NCBI GenBank assembly: GCA_947503035.1
Contig: CANNCD010000002.1
Coordinates: 62,001-126,000, forward strand
DNA length: 64,000 bases
Reading direction: 5' to 3'
Source of the DNA: an uncultured Halocynthiibacter sp.
GTDB taxonomy: Bacteria > Pseudomonadota > Alphaproteobacteria > Rhodobacterales > Rhodobacteraceae
The notes beneath the pieces were generated by a model, which searched no databases, was not told where the DNA came from, and saw only the letters and a list, made by a program, of their open reading frames with translations. The translations under genes were made by a program, and so were the position numbers. Positions 25,627 to 34,536 of the stretch are shown here, piece after piece (positions within the stretch are counted from its first letter, which is position 1; each line of letters begins with the position of its first letter).

Positions 25627-26118
25627 ATGCGTATTATTTTTCAAGCGATTTTCGCGACTTTTGTCGCCTCCGCGGGGCTCGCCCAAGGCACCGAAATCGC
25701 ATTTGGCGGTGTCGAACACGACACGACCGCCCCCGTAGAAGTCACAGCGGATGGGCTTAGCGTTGATCAGTCCACGGGACAGGCCGTGTTTTCTGGCTCA
25801 GTTTTGATCCTTCAGGGCGCGCTTCGTCTGAGCGCGGACAAAGTCAGCGTCGAATACGGAAGCTCAGACGGCACATCCGACATCACGACGCTGACCGCCA
25901 ATGGCAACGTTCTTTTTGTGACCGCCTCTGACGAGGCCCAAGCCGAAAACGCGGTATATGATGTTGCAAACGGCACTGTTCAAATGACCGGCAACGTTCT
26001 TTTGAGCCAAGGCCCAGCAGTGGTGTCCTCGGACGCGATGTTCATCAACCTTGATACGGGCGCCGCAACATTAAGCGGACGCGTAAAAACAACGTTGCAG
26101 TCCAACACCAATCAGTAG
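25627..26118 (+). CDS. lptA: LPS periplasmic transport protein LptA
   Basis: A 163-residue protein with a signal peptide (about 1-19, ending GLAQ) and an OstA-like beta-jellyroll: VEVTADGLSVDQSTGQAVFS, GSVLILQGALRLSADKVSVE, and later TGNVLLSQGPAVVSSD. LptA oligomerises to carry LPS through the periplasm. It overlaps lptB by one base. Confidence 0.93.
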   Translation: MRIIFQAIFATFVASAGLAQGTEIAFGGVEHDTTAPVEVTADGLSVDQSTGQAVFSGSVLILQGALRLSADKVSVEYGSSDGTSDITTLTANGNVLFVTASDEAQAENAVYDVANGTVQMTGNVLLSQGPAVVSSDAMFINLDTGAATLSGRVKTTLQSNTNQ

Positions 26119-26873
26119 TGAGATCACAAGTGGCGAGTTCCGAAAATACCACAGGCCTACAAGTTCAGAACCTGCGTAAAAGCTATAAGAAAAAAACGGT
26201 CATCCGCGATGTCAGTATTGATCTTAAACAGGGTGAAGTCGTTGCATTGCTCGGCCCAAACGGATGTGGCAAATCGACGACTTTTTATTCCATCGCTGGG
26301 ATTGTCGCGCCCGAAGCGGGCCGCGTGATCATTGATGGACGCGACGTCACCTCGCTTCCGATGTATCGCCGTGCTTCGCTGGGCATTGGATATCTGCCGC
26401 AGGAAATGTCTATTTTTCGCGGTATGAACGTCGAAGACAACATCATGGCCATTCTGGAAATTTCGATTAAGGAAACCCAAAAACGCCAAGAGCGCCTAGA
26501 AGAGCTTTTGTCCGAGTTTTCGATCACGCATATCCGTCAGGCCCCTGCCATGGCATTGTCGGGTGGTGAACGTCGCCGTGCCGAAATCGCGCGCTGCCTT
26601 GCTGCGAACCCGAAATATCTCTTGCTCGATGAACCTTTTGCCGGCGTCGATCCCATCGCGGTGAACGAAATTCGGGTTCTGGTGGCCGACCTAAAAACCC
26701 GAGGGATTGGTGTGCTTATCACCGATCACAACGTACGTGAAACCCTTGAAATTGTCGACCGCGCCTATATCATCAACGAAGGTACTGTTTTGATGAGCGG
26801 CACCACAGAAGAGGTTGTGCGTGATGAAAACGTTCGCAAGGTTTACCTCGGCCAAGATTTCAAATTTTCTTAA
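26118..26873 (+). CDS. lptB: LPS export ABC ATPase LptB
   Basis: A 251-residue ATPase. The P-loop GPNGCGKST is at residues 46-54, the signature LSGGERRRAEIA near 151-162, Walker B YLLLDEPFAGVDP near 171-183, and the H-loop in VLITDHNVRE. LptB powers LPS extraction with LptF/LptG, not encoded here. The GTG at 26118 overlaps the lptA stop. In many proteobacteria rpoN follows; here hpf follows directly with no rpoN. Confidence 0.96.
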   Translation: MRSQVASSENTTGLQVQNLRKSYKKKTVIRDVSIDLKQGEVVALLGPNGCGKSTTFYSIAGIVAPEAGRVIIDGRDVTSLPMYRRASLGIGYLPQEMSIFRGMNVEDNIMAILEISIKETQKRQERLEELLSEFSITHIRQAPAMALSGGERRRAEIARCLAANPKYLLLDEPFAGVDPIAVNEIRVLVADLKTRGIGVLITDHNVRETLEIVDRAYIINEGTVLMSGTTEEVVRDENVRKVYLGQDFKFS

Positions 26874-26875
26874 TA

Positions 26876-26891
26876 TTTACAATTTGTTAAC
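26876..26891 (+). promoter_or_regulatory. CtrA-like box and T-run between lptB and hpf
   Basis: TTTA-CAATTTG-TTAAC matches the CtrA consensus at eight of nine positions and is followed by a run of eight T. TTGTTAACAA within it is a perfect palindrome, so it could also end lptB transcription weakly. The sequence is AT-rich, so chance similarity is more likely here than in the flagellar boxes. Confidence 0.3.
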
Positions 26892-26979
26892 AATTTTTTT
26901 TCGGCCCATTTTCGCTCATTTCGATTTGATTACTTGACAGGTCGGGTGATTTCATCGCCAAATGAAGGAGATGAATGAC

Positions 26980-27012
26980 ATGAACCCTTCCATATATTTC
27001 GAAGGCTTTTAA
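26980..27012 (+). CDS. Possible 10-residue leader peptide upstream of hpf
   Basis: ATG at 26980, 9 bases after a strong AAGGAG, starts MNPSIYFEGF and stops at TAA (27010-27012). A second in-frame ATG at 26971 directly abuts the AAGGAG and is less likely. It may be a leader peptide or a chance start. It lies at the head of the structured hpf leader. No similar gene is recognised. Confidence 0.35.
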   Translation: MNPSIYFEGF

Positions 27013-27021
27013 CAAGCCAAT

Positions 27022-27097
27022 CGACGGCCACGCATCGCGTCACAGCCCGTCGTTCAGCGCGTCATTCATCCATGAGCCCAACACAGGTCGGGCTCAT
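27022..27097 (+). promoter_or_regulatory. Two hairpins in the hpf leader
   Basis: CGACGG (27022-27027) pairs with CCGTCG (27047-27052), and ATGAGCCC (27072-27079) pairs with GGGCTCAT (27090-27097), an 8-bp stem with a 10-base loop. The second stem ends 26 bases before the hpf ATG. No T-run follows it. The leader also contains the small ORF. This looks like regulated translation or mRNA processing of hpf. Confidence 0.45.
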
Positions 27098-27123
27098 CTA
27101 CCGGCAATAACCAAGGAGGTGTC

Positions 27124-27699
27124 ATGCGGTACCAAATCAGTGGAAAACAAATTGATATTGGAGAGAGCCTACAGGCTCATGTGAAGACGGTTCTTGACGA
27201 AATCGTCGAGAAATACGCAGAGCGTCCCACGGACGCACAGATTATCTTTTCACGTGATGCCCACGAATACGTCTGCGAATCCACTGTTCATTTATCCACT
27301 GGGCTGACTGCACAGGCACGCGCGCGCGCGACGGAAATTTATGCGGCATTCGATTCATGTGGCGAGAAAATGGAAAAGCAACTGCGCCGCTACAAGCGCA
27401 GGTTGAAGAACCACCACAAGGATCGCGAACAACCGGTTGAACATTTGGGCGTATCCTCGTATATCCTCGCCGGGTCCGATGGCCCAGAAGATGACGAGCC
27501 CGAAACCCTTGCACCCGTTATCATCGCCGAGATGCAGACGAATATCCCGTCGATCTCTGTTGGTGAGGCTGTGATGCAGATGGAATTGACGGGGGCCCCG
27601 GCCCTTGTGTTTCACAACGAAGGGCACCAAGGCGTCAACGTCGTTTACAAACGCGATGACGGTAACATTGGCTGGATTGACCCTCAGTCTGCAAAATAG
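27124..27699 (+). CDS. hpf: Long-form ribosome hibernation promoting factor HPF
   Basis: A 191-residue protein. The N-terminal domain (about 1-100, RYQISGKQIDIGESLQAHVK) is the S30AE/YfiA fold that occupies the ribosomal decoding centre. The C-terminal domain (about 130-190, SISVGEAVMQMELTGAPALV, then NVVYKRDDGNIGWIDP) is the long-form dimerisation domain that makes 100S ribosomes. A strong ribosome-binding site AAGGAGG precedes the ATG. It lies between lptB and ptsN. The 250-base leader suggests growth-phase control. Confidence 0.95.
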   Translation: MRYQISGKQIDIGESLQAHVKTVLDEIVEKYAERPTDAQIIFSRDAHEYVCESTVHLSTGLTAQARARATEIYAAFDSCGEKMEKQLRRYKRRLKNHHKDREQPVEHLGVSSYILAGSDGPEDDEPETLAPVIIAEMQTNIPSISVGEAVMQMELTGAPALVFHNEGHQGVNVVYKRDDGNIGWIDPQSAK

Positions 27700-27733
27700 C
27701 GCGCCCATCTTGGGTGCATGAAAGCGAAGATAG

Positions 27734-28198
27734 ATGGAACTTTCGAGCATCATAAAGCCCGAAGCCATAAAGGTTATTTCTAACGTAACCTCGAAAAAGC
27801 GGCTCTTCCTTGAATTGGCAGAGCTGACTGGTTCGTGCCATCAAGTAAGCGTCGCCCGCGCCGCAGAAGCCCTTCAGGAACGCGAGAACCTTGGGCCGAC
27901 CGGCGTGGGAAACGGTGTTGCTTTGCCTCATGCACGCCTTGAGGGGCTAACCAAAGTTGTGGGTGTGTTCATGCGTTTGGAAACACCCATCGACTTTGAC
28001 AGCCCAGATCGACGCCCTGTTGATCTGGTGTTTGGATTGTTTGCGCCGGCAGAATCAGGTGTCGAACACCTTAAGGCGCTCGCTGCGGTATCACGTACAA
28101 TGCGCGAAGAAGCGGTCTGCACGAAACTGCGCGCGAATGCAGATGCCGCCATTCTCTACGATGTTCTCACCGAAACCCGTACTGCTAAGGCTGCCTAG
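27734..28198 (+). CDS. ptsN: PTS IIA-Ntr-type regulatory protein PtsN
   Basis: A 154-residue EIIA protein. The phosphorylated His66 lies in GNGVALPHARL (about 60-70). Its family receives phosphate from the PtsP-NPr chain and regulates potassium, nitrogen and carbon functions rather than sugar uptake. The neighbours hpf and lpt genes are typical. The 3' end overlaps the convergent sulfotransferase-like gene by 4 bases. Confidence 0.93.
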   Translation: MELSSIIKPEAIKVISNVTSKKRLFLELAELTGSCHQVSVARAAEALQERENLGPTGVGNGVALPHARLEGLTKVVGVFMRLETPIDFDSPDRRPVDLVFGLFAPAESGVEHLKALAAVSRTMREEAVCTKLRANADAAILYDVLTETRTAKAA

Positions 28199-29613
28199 GA
28201 CCAGGGCCCCCAGCCAAACGTCATATAATCACGCTGATAGGCTGCCTTTACGGCGGCCTCCACAGCGTCATCGTAAATCTCAGCAAGACTATAAGGCGTC
28301 TCGTCGGGAATTGCTGGGAACTCGGTCGCGTCGATTCCACATGTATGGCAGAGATATGCGAGATCATCTTGCAGGTTCTCTTCGCGAATGAGGAAATCCG
28401 GCGAGGCAAATCCGGAATAGTCCTTAATCAACTGCGACTGAGTGGCCCAATTGGCATCCACACGGATCGCATTTTGCCCACCCAGATTCCCTTTTACGAA
28501 CTCCAGAAATGCAATAAACGCCGCGCGGTGGTCGTCCTTGGAATATGCGTCGTCCGGCATCTTCTTGGGGACGGGTAACCCGTAAACTTGACGAAGAGTC
28601 TTGCGAATTTCCTTAAAGCTACCCTCGCCTGTTTGCAGGATAAGATTGCAGAACGCCGCATGCGCGCGACGCGCTGGGTGCCGCAACACAGAAAAACTTC
28701 TGTGACCACGGCTTTGACGTTTCCACTGTCGGAGTGTTTTCTGCGAGAACTTCGGTGCAAGCCCTGCATCATCCCCCCCCAATGACGCAAGCCAAGTATT
28801 GATCTGGTCGGTCGGACCAGAGGGCACCGGCATGTGCAATAACGGCGCACCCAATGCGGCAACATATCCGGGGACCGCTGCGCCACGACGCGGCTCAAAA
28901 TTTGGCGTTCGGTTCAGGCCAAAATGGTCGCTATCGCCAAGTGCCGCAGCCATTTCCTCAAAGTTCGAGACCTTTTCTTCGAGACTCGCTGGGTTCTGCT
29001 TCTTAAGCTTACTGTCCAGTCCCGCAAGACGCCCCTCAACTCCAAGCCATTTGGCGATACCGTTCATGACGTCGACGTCCTGCAGATCCTCATAGGCGAC
29101 GTAATATGCAGTTTGACCTGCACGCTGCATTTCCGACAAAATGCGCAGCTGCTGCTGCTGCATTCGCCCAAGGAACCCTGAGAACTCGGCCGGATTGAAT
29201 TTTACCTTGGCGGTTTTCTTAAACTTATCATTCGTCAGTTTCCACTGACCGGTTTCCTGCGCGATTTGCCACGAGACGTAGCATTCAAGCGGATTGCGCG
29301 TCAGCACGACTTTCCCACATTTTGGATCACGCAGAAGAGGTTCAAGAAGTCGTGGGTCGTGGTCATGGAAATATCGAAAGCCCGCCAAACCATCGGTTTC
29401 GGTCTTCATCTTTTCAAGGAACCGAAACGGATCTCCGTCGCGCATAGATTGGGTCACGCCAAACAGTTCAGTTGTATTCGGATAGCACAGGAAATGCGGG
29501 TTAAACGCCTCACCATGACAGGTTAGTCCGTCGATCGCGTTTAGGTTTGCCTCGAGGAAATTTGAGCCCGTCCGCATCTCCGCCATCACAACGAAATAAT
29601 CAAAATGTGCCAT
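28195..29613 (-). CDS. Two-part sulfotransferase-like protein (NodH-like)
   Basis: A 472-residue protein. The N-terminal half has a PAPS 5'-phosphosulfate loop in MAEMRTGSNFLEANL (about 10-24) and a 3'-phosphate-binding stretch in KVVLTRNPLECYVSWQ (about 101-116), matching Stf0/NodH-type sulfotransferases. The C-terminal half contains a second 3'-PB-like segment (FSVLRHPARRAHAAF, about 310-325) but no clear second 5'-loop, so it looks like a degenerate or specialised second domain. No signal peptide: the reaction would be cytoplasmic. It is last in the glycan operon, 3 bases after the GT14-like gene. Acceptor is unknown; a surface glycan is likely. Confidence 0.75.
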   Translation of the reverse strand: MAHFDYFVVMAEMRTGSNFLEANLNAIDGLTCHGEAFNPHFLCYPNTTELFGVTQSMRDGDPFRFLEKMKTETDGLAGFRYFHDHDPRLLEPLLRDPKCGKVVLTRNPLECYVSWQIAQETGQWKLTNDKFKKTAKVKFNPAEFSGFLGRMQQQQLRILSEMQRAGQTAYYVAYEDLQDVDVMNGIAKWLGVEGRLAGLDSKLKKQNPASLEEKVSNFEEMAAALGDSDHFGLNRTPNFEPRRGAAVPGYVAALGAPLLHMPVPSGPTDQINTWLASLGGDDAGLAPKFSQKTLRQWKRQSRGHRSFSVLRHPARRAHAAFCNLILQTGEGSFKEIRKTLRQVYGLPVPKKMPDDAYSKDDHRAAFIAFLEFVKGNLGGQNAIRVDANWATQSQLIKDYSGFASPDFLIREENLQDDLAYLCHTCGIDATEFPAIPDETPYSLAEIYDDAVEAAVKAAYQRDYMTFGWGPWS

Positions 29614-29616
29614 TGT

Positions 29617-31314
29617 CTATTTTACCAAATAAGGTTTGCGCCGCTTTGGCGTGTTGGGTTTGGGGTCGTTCCCAACAGGGAAGTCCCCCATGAGATATGG
29701 ATGCATGCCCTGATTTTTGAGGTTCTGCAAGAACTGGCCAAAACCAGTAAGGTCCACCATCCGCGGTGCCTCGGTCAGGCGCCGCTTGGAACGTGCGCCC
29801 ATGCTGTCAATTATCGTCTGAAGCGGCTCCATCGGTGCCTCGATAAATTCGGCCATTGTCCAAATATTGACGCGCGCCTTGCTGTAATGGGACGTCAAAA
29901 TCTTGATGTGCTCGGCCTCGATCTTTTGCAGGCGTGCGGCCTCTTTGCGCAGCTCTGAGAAGTTACGGTTTGAGTTGAAAAGAGGCACGGCCCAAGCGCC
30001 CGAAACGATCGAAATGCTCGCATTTGGATCACCGGCCATCATCCATGTAATGTCTTGGGTGTCATCGGGACCAAATTGAAAACACTGGGTTTTCCCGCGT
30101 GTATTCCAAATCAAGTTCCGCAAGAACGCCTTGGGATTATAGTCACGCGCCTCGAGGCTATTATACAAACAACCGCCATAGGTGTCCTGATCGCCAAGGA
30201 ATTCAACGCCCGTCGGCGAAAACAGATGCCCGTGCACCTCGGCCTCGCAGGCCCGTGAAAGCCACGGTTCGAAATCGTGGAACAGTTCGGTCAGGCCCTG
30301 CACAACCCCATATGGCGCGCAGGTCATGCCGTTTTCCCAGTTGTGATTGGGATGGCGGCTCTGCATCACAAGACCGGCACGCCCCTTGGTCCGTCGGTCA
30401 ATCGCCTTTGAAAAAATGCGGTCGATCTTGCTTGGGGTTGGGGCTGCGCGTTTTGTGTCGGCTTCGTTTTGGTGAAGAAACACATCATACAGCATATTCG
30501 CATCGGGCCAGATTTTGCGCGCGACAAAACAATCGGAGCGACGCAAAAGTTGTAAGTGATCGTCATAAAAGATGTGCGGCTTACCCTGAAAGTCGAATTT
30601 TGACAGCGTAAGTGAACGGCTTTCGATTTTATGCGAATAAAGCCGAGCGAGCGTTTGGTAGTAGGATTCATCGGGAATCCAAACCTTGGAAAAGTATTTG
30701 TCAAACAGATCGCGCTGCGGATCCTCAAGAATCGCGGACAAAGTGTGGCGCGTGAGGCACCACCACTGTGACCCCATATGCGGGACAAGCCCCATGGGGA
30801 TGCGTCGTTTGACGCCAATGCGTCGCTGTAATTTCACGTACCCATCGAACAACTTTCGATGACGGCGCCATGAAAACGGAAAACGCAGGGTAAACCGTTC
30901 TTCGTCCAGGCCGCCAACGGTCCATGGCACATCGTTGGTGGTTGCGCTTTCGATGAAATCGGTACGGGGGCGTTCTTCGAGGTATTGAACAAGCTCGGAA
31001 ACGGGGCGCAACGGGAGGCAGGTCCCCGAGGCCAGATAGACGTGTTGGATGTCCTTGAATTCCCGCAGGATCAATTCAGACGCGGTTTGCGACGCCTGAA
31101 CCAGCGACCACGCCCCCCACTCGCACCTGTGGCGTTTGCTAAACAAGACGTTATCAAGGTCAGACAGGCTTTGGACAAAGGCGGCGTATGGCTTTTGTTC
31201 CACCCGCTTATCGACGTGGATCACCACCGGACATCCCGACGTCGCCCAATACCGCGCGACCTCCGACGAACGCGCAAGGTCGCCGTGGGTTAACATGACA
31301 ATACCAACCGTCAT
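29617..31314 (-). CDS. Core-2/I-branching type glycosyltransferase (GT14-like)
   Basis: A 565-residue protein. The first ~260 residues carry GT14 features: MLTHGDLARSSEVARYW, VIHVDKRVE, then CEWGAWSLVQASQTASELIL and HVYLASGTCLPLRP. GT14 enzymes transfer N-acetylglucosamine or xylose onto glycan chains. The remaining ~300 residues form an extra domain seen in bacterial members (DUF5927-type, by memory). No membrane segments or signal. The start is ATG at 31314, overlapping the upstream gene by 4 bases; an upstream in-frame start adds 26 residues that are that gene in another frame. Substrate unknown. Confidence 0.8.
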   Translation of the reverse strand: MTVGIVMLTHGDLARSSEVARYWATSGCPVVIHVDKRVEQKPYAAFVQSLSDLDNVLFSKRHRCEWGAWSLVQASQTASELILREFKDIQHVYLASGTCLPLRPVSELVQYLEERPRTDFIESATTNDVPWTVGGLDEERFTLRFPFSWRRHRKLFDGYVKLQRRIGVKRRIPMGLVPHMGSQWWCLTRHTLSAILEDPQRDLFDKYFSKVWIPDESYYQTLARLYSHKIESRSLTLSKFDFQGKPHIFYDDHLQLLRRSDCFVARKIWPDANMLYDVFLHQNEADTKRAAPTPSKIDRIFSKAIDRRTKGRAGLVMQSRHPNHNWENGMTCAPYGVVQGLTELFHDFEPWLSRACEAEVHGHLFSPTGVEFLGDQDTYGGCLYNSLEARDYNPKAFLRNLIWNTRGKTQCFQFGPDDTQDITWMMAGDPNASISIVSGAWAVPLFNSNRNFSELRKEAARLQKIEAEHIKILTSHYSKARVNIWTMAEFIEAPMEPLQTIIDSMGARSKRRLTEAPRMVDLTGFGQFLQNLKNQGMHPYLMGDFPVGNDPKPNTPKRRKPYLVK

Positions 31315-32321
31315 GCCCAGTTCCCCTTTGACATAAGGCCCAAGATTTCGAGCTGACGCCAGTTGATGTATTTTTCGCTCCAGCGGGTCCAAATCACAGG
31401 GCTGTCTTCAAGCGCGGCTGCGTACGCCTTGTACTCAACGCTTGCGGAATAATGCTGGCCGCGACGCAACTCTTCTTCGGCCTTTTCGGAAAAGGTGTTC
31501 AGAAACTTTGCATGAAGCAAACAGCCCGATGTTTTTTCACCACCCCATTCGTCATACACAAGGTTCAATCCGCGCGGCAAAAGCATATGCGTCGAGCTGG
31601 CATAGACATAGCTCCGGTCCCATTTCACCAAAGGCGTTTTGTTCAGAGCGGGCGCAAGTTCGGGTTTATCCCGAAAGAACATGCGCGCACGCGGCCCGCC
31701 CTGTATCCAAAGGTTGCCGAATTTTTTGTTGCGTTCGATCGTATAATTGCCCGCGTCAAACCATGAGGCGATCTCCATGGGGTTCTGGCCGGCGCGGTAT
31801 GGTTCGGCGTTGATCGGCCCCTTGGGGTACATGTCCAATAACATCGCACCGAACGACCGGATCGACGACGCATCAAGCCAGTCGGTCAACGCTCGCAAGG
31901 GCCGCGTATCGCAGAACGGATAGACAAAGAATTCGTCCACATCGACCACAAGCGACCAGTGGCCGTGCGCGTATTTCATCTGAAGCCAGTTGAGCCAATC
32001 AACGCCAAAACGTGAGCGTTTATAGCTATGTGAGGTCGAAAATAGCGTTACATCCGGCTGATCGGCCAAGAATTCGCGGCTTCCGTCATCGCTATTGTTG
32101 TCGACCATAATGAAATGGGACACACCAAGGTCGCGATAGTACCTAAGGAAATACGACAGCCGAACTCGTTCGTTGCGCAGGGTAGAAAAGACGATGATGT
32201 CGTTCTTTTTGATCGCCTTCGTACGATCGGCAACAGGCCGCAGTTCGCGACGCTTGCGAAACGCGCGAATGCGCCATCGTTTGCGCAAAAGCCGAAGCCG
32301 ATAGGACCGAATGAAACCCAA
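31311..32321 (-). CDS. GT92-like/GT2-like glycosyltransferase
   Basis: A 336-residue protein. After a basic N-terminus it has FSTLRNERVRLSYFLRYYRD, then HFIMVDNNSDDGSREFLADQ with the DN/SDDGS nucleotide-sugar binding pattern, and WSLVVDVDEFFVYPF with a DVDE metal site near residue 125-130. This layout matches the Glyco_tranf_2_4/GT92 type. It is cytoplasmic with no membrane segment. It shares a 4-base overlap with the downstream GT14-like gene and lies 48 bases after the GT4 gene. Donor and acceptor are unknown. Confidence 0.8.
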   Translation of the reverse strand: MGFIRSYRLRLLRKRWRIRAFRKRRELRPVADRTKAIKKNDIIVFSTLRNERVRLSYFLRYYRDLGVSHFIMVDNNSDDGSREFLADQPDVTLFSTSHSYKRSRFGVDWLNWLQMKYAHGHWSLVVDVDEFFVYPFCDTRPLRALTDWLDASSIRSFGAMLLDMYPKGPINAEPYRAGQNPMEIASWFDAGNYTIERNKKFGNLWIQGGPRARMFFRDKPELAPALNKTPLVKWDRSYVYASSTHMLLPRGLNLVYDEWGGEKTSGCLLHAKFLNTFSEKAEEELRRGQHYSASVEYKAYAAALEDSPVIWTRWSEKYINWRQLEILGLMSKGNWA

Positions 32322-32369
32322 GAAACCCCCTAATAATCCCGAACAATTGTTACGCTCTGTCCGACACTA

Positions 32370-33584
32370 TCAAGCAAGGCTTAAAACCTGATTGAAATGT
32401 GTCTCCCAAGTTGGGAGGGATATCACATCGCCAATTTGTTTCTCGTATCTGCCTGATTGCACCGACATTTCGCGTATTGTTTCCAACCAAGAATAGCTGT
32501 CGTTCGGGTCTAGGTAAACGGGGGAGTTCCCTAAAAACTCCCTGTAGACATCTAATTTTGTACAGATCACAGGGGTTTGAAGCAAAATCGCCTCGGCTGG
32601 GGGCAGACCGTAGCCCTCGACGAAGGAAGGGAATAGAAATCCTGCCGCCCCTTTAATAAGGGCCCCGACCTCGGCATCAGATAAATTGCCCCACTCGAAT
32701 ACGCCTTCTGGCCCCGCGTCGAGACGATCAAATACCGCAGAATTCTGCCAACCGCGTCGCCCAACGATGTGCAAATCCGCCGCCCCCGCCATCTCCTTCC
32801 ACACATCCAAGAGAAGCACGTGATTCTTGCGCGGTTCAATCGTACCAAGCGTCACGAAATAGGGCCGCGGTGTAGGAATATCATGTTCGCCAACCACCGG
32901 ATCTTCGATGCCAAGATGCGCAACAATTCCGTCGGGCGCACCACCCCAGGATGTGAAATACGCCTCGGCGCGATCACGGGAATACTGCGAATTATAGATC
33001 ACCCGATCCGCCCGCTTGCCAATTTTATAGAGCTTGGCCTCAAATGCCTTCACCGTTTCGGGACGTTGATATTCGGGATAATCAAGCGGGATCACGTCGT
33101 GGACCAAAACGTTGGTCACACCTGTAATGGCACCAAATACTTCGTCGCTTAGATTTGAGTGGCCAACATTGAAATACGGGGCATCCTTGGGCACGGTGCG
33201 CCTGATCAGGCCCGCCAGCCGCCCCACCCGTGCGCGCCCGATGGAAAACCGACGCACATCGGCCTCGGCAGCATGTCGAAGCGACGCGCGACGACCACGA
33301 AGTCGCGCCCAGATGTCGGGACCACCCCAAGGCGTCTCACCCCGCAACCGATCATGGATCGCGCGTGTCCCATCCGGCCCAAGAACCGCATAGCCAAGTG
33401 TCGTACGGACCAAAGAATAAAGGGGAACGGAGGCATCCAAGAGATGGCGAAGATAGGCAAATTCAACCCGATCCACGCCCGTCATAGGACCGCGACCGAC
33501 CCGCGATATAAGGCGGGTCAGGTCAAGCAAACGCGCGTCGGCGTTATTTTTCGTAATGTCCGTTTTGGTGCCAGCGCCATGCAT
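32370..33584 (-). CDS. GT4-family glycosyltransferase
   Basis: A 404-residue GT-B enzyme. The C-terminal half has TLGTIEPRKNHVLLLDVWKE and the E-x7-E retaining motif in EGYGLPPAEAILLQTPVIC, typical of GT4 mannosyl- or glucosyltransferases. The N-terminal acceptor domain is variable. The annotated start overlaps galE by 41 bases; no better internal start is evident, as the next in-frame methionine lies well inside the fold. It is part of the galU-galE-glycosyltransferase-sulfotransferase operon. Substrate unknown. Confidence 0.85.
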   Translation of the reverse strand: MHGAGTKTDITKNNADARLLDLTRLISRVGRGPMTGVDRVEFAYLRHLLDASVPLYSLVRTTLGYAVLGPDGTRAIHDRLRGETPWGGPDIWARLRGRRASLRHAAEADVRRFSIGRARVGRLAGLIRRTVPKDAPYFNVGHSNLSDEVFGAITGVTNVLVHDVIPLDYPEYQRPETVKAFEAKLYKIGKRADRVIYNSQYSRDRAEAYFTSWGGAPDGIVAHLGIEDPVVGEHDIPTPRPYFVTLGTIEPRKNHVLLLDVWKEMAGAADLHIVGRRGWQNSAVFDRLDAGPEGVFEWGNLSDAEVGALIKGAAGFLFPSFVEGYGLPPAEAILLQTPVICTKLDVYREFLGNSPVYLDPNDSYSWLETIREMSVQSGRYEKQIGDVISLPTWETHFNQVLSLA

Positions 33585-34533
33585 CGGTGATCATTGCCTC
33601 AAGAGTTGAACGGGCAGGAGTCCACCCAAGTTCATTCTCGGCTCTTTCACTTCCAGATACAAGCTTGGTGCAATCGCCGGCGCGACGGTCACCGTCGACC
33701 ATTGGGACCTCTTTATTGGTGACGCTGCGGGAATGATCCACAACCTCACGCACCGAGAAACCCTTGCCAGTACCAAGGTTGAACACACGGCTGCCTTTGC
33801 CATCCTGAAGCCACTTAAGCCCCAAAACATGCGCATCAACCAGATCACACACGTGAACATAGTCACGAATACAGGTGCCATCCGGCGTGTCGTAGTCGGT
33901 ACCAAAGATGGTCAACGCGGGGCGCTTACCCTCAATCGCGTCAAGCATAAGCGGAATGAGGTGCGTTTCCGGCTGGTGGAATTCACCCACTTCGCCATCT
34001 GGGTCACCGCCAGCGACGTTAAAGTAACGGAAAATCACGTGGTTCAAGCCATTGCTTTCACCAAAGTTATTCAGGATATCTTCAACCGCTCGTTTCGATG
34101 CACCATAGGCGTTGATCGGCATTTGCGCGCTGTTTTCATCAAGAACAACGTTATCCTGATCACCGTAGGTCGCACAGGTCGAAGAGAACACAAAGTTCAT
34201 GCAACCCGCATCAACCGCCGCTTCAATCAGGGTCAAAGACCCCATGACGTTGTTGCGCCAGTATTTGGCCGGGATCGACATGCTCTCGCCGACTTGGGAC
34301 AGGGCGGCGAAATGCATCACCGCAACGGGTTTGTGTTTCGCGAACACCTCATCAAGACGCGCACGATCCAAAAGATCACCTTTTTCAAAGGGACCAAATT
34401 TCACAGCATCTTCCCAACCGGTGACAAGATTATCGTAGGTAACGGGTTCAAATCCAGCAGCGCGGAGCGCCTTGCAGGCGTGCGAGCCGATATAGCCCGC
34501 GCCGCCTGTGACTAGTACTTTTTCCAAGGTCAT
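33544..34533 (-). CDS. galE: UDP-glucose 4-epimerase
   Basis: A 329-residue short-chain dehydrogenase/reductase. The NAD-binding motif VTGGAGYIGSHACKALRAAG starts at residue 8. The catalytic Tyr-Lys pair is in NAYGASKRAVED near 147, and the Ser in FSSTCATYGD near 122. GalE interconverts UDP-glucose and UDP-galactose (some members also the N-acetyl forms) in the cytoplasm. It follows galU by 3 bases, so UDP-glucose is made and epimerised by adjacent genes and fed to the downstream glycosyltransferases. Confidence 0.96.
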   Translation of the reverse strand: MTLEKVLVTGGAGYIGSHACKALRAAGFEPVTYDNLVTGWEDAVKFGPFEKGDLLDRARLDEVFAKHKPVAVMHFAALSQVGESMSIPAKYWRNNVMGSLTLIEAAVDAGCMNFVFSSTCATYGDQDNVVLDENSAQMPINAYGASKRAVEDILNNFGESNGLNHVIFRYFNVAGGDPDGEVGEFHQPETHLIPLMLDAIEGKRPALTIFGTDYDTPDGTCIRDYVHVCDLVDAHVLGLKWLQDGKGSRVFNLGTGKGFSVREVVDHSRSVTNKEVPMVDGDRRAGDCTKLVSGSERAENELGWTPARSTLEAMITDAWRWHQNGHYEK

Positions 34534-34536
34534 TCC

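Noticed and set aside
26874-27123. A noncoding RNA gene between lptB and hpf
   Set aside because: The stems are small and lie directly before hpf, so a leader is simpler. No independent terminator with T-run follows them.
33733-34515. 260-codon open frame opposite galE
   Set aside because: Antisense shadow of galE; the GalE motifs on the other strand are unambiguous.
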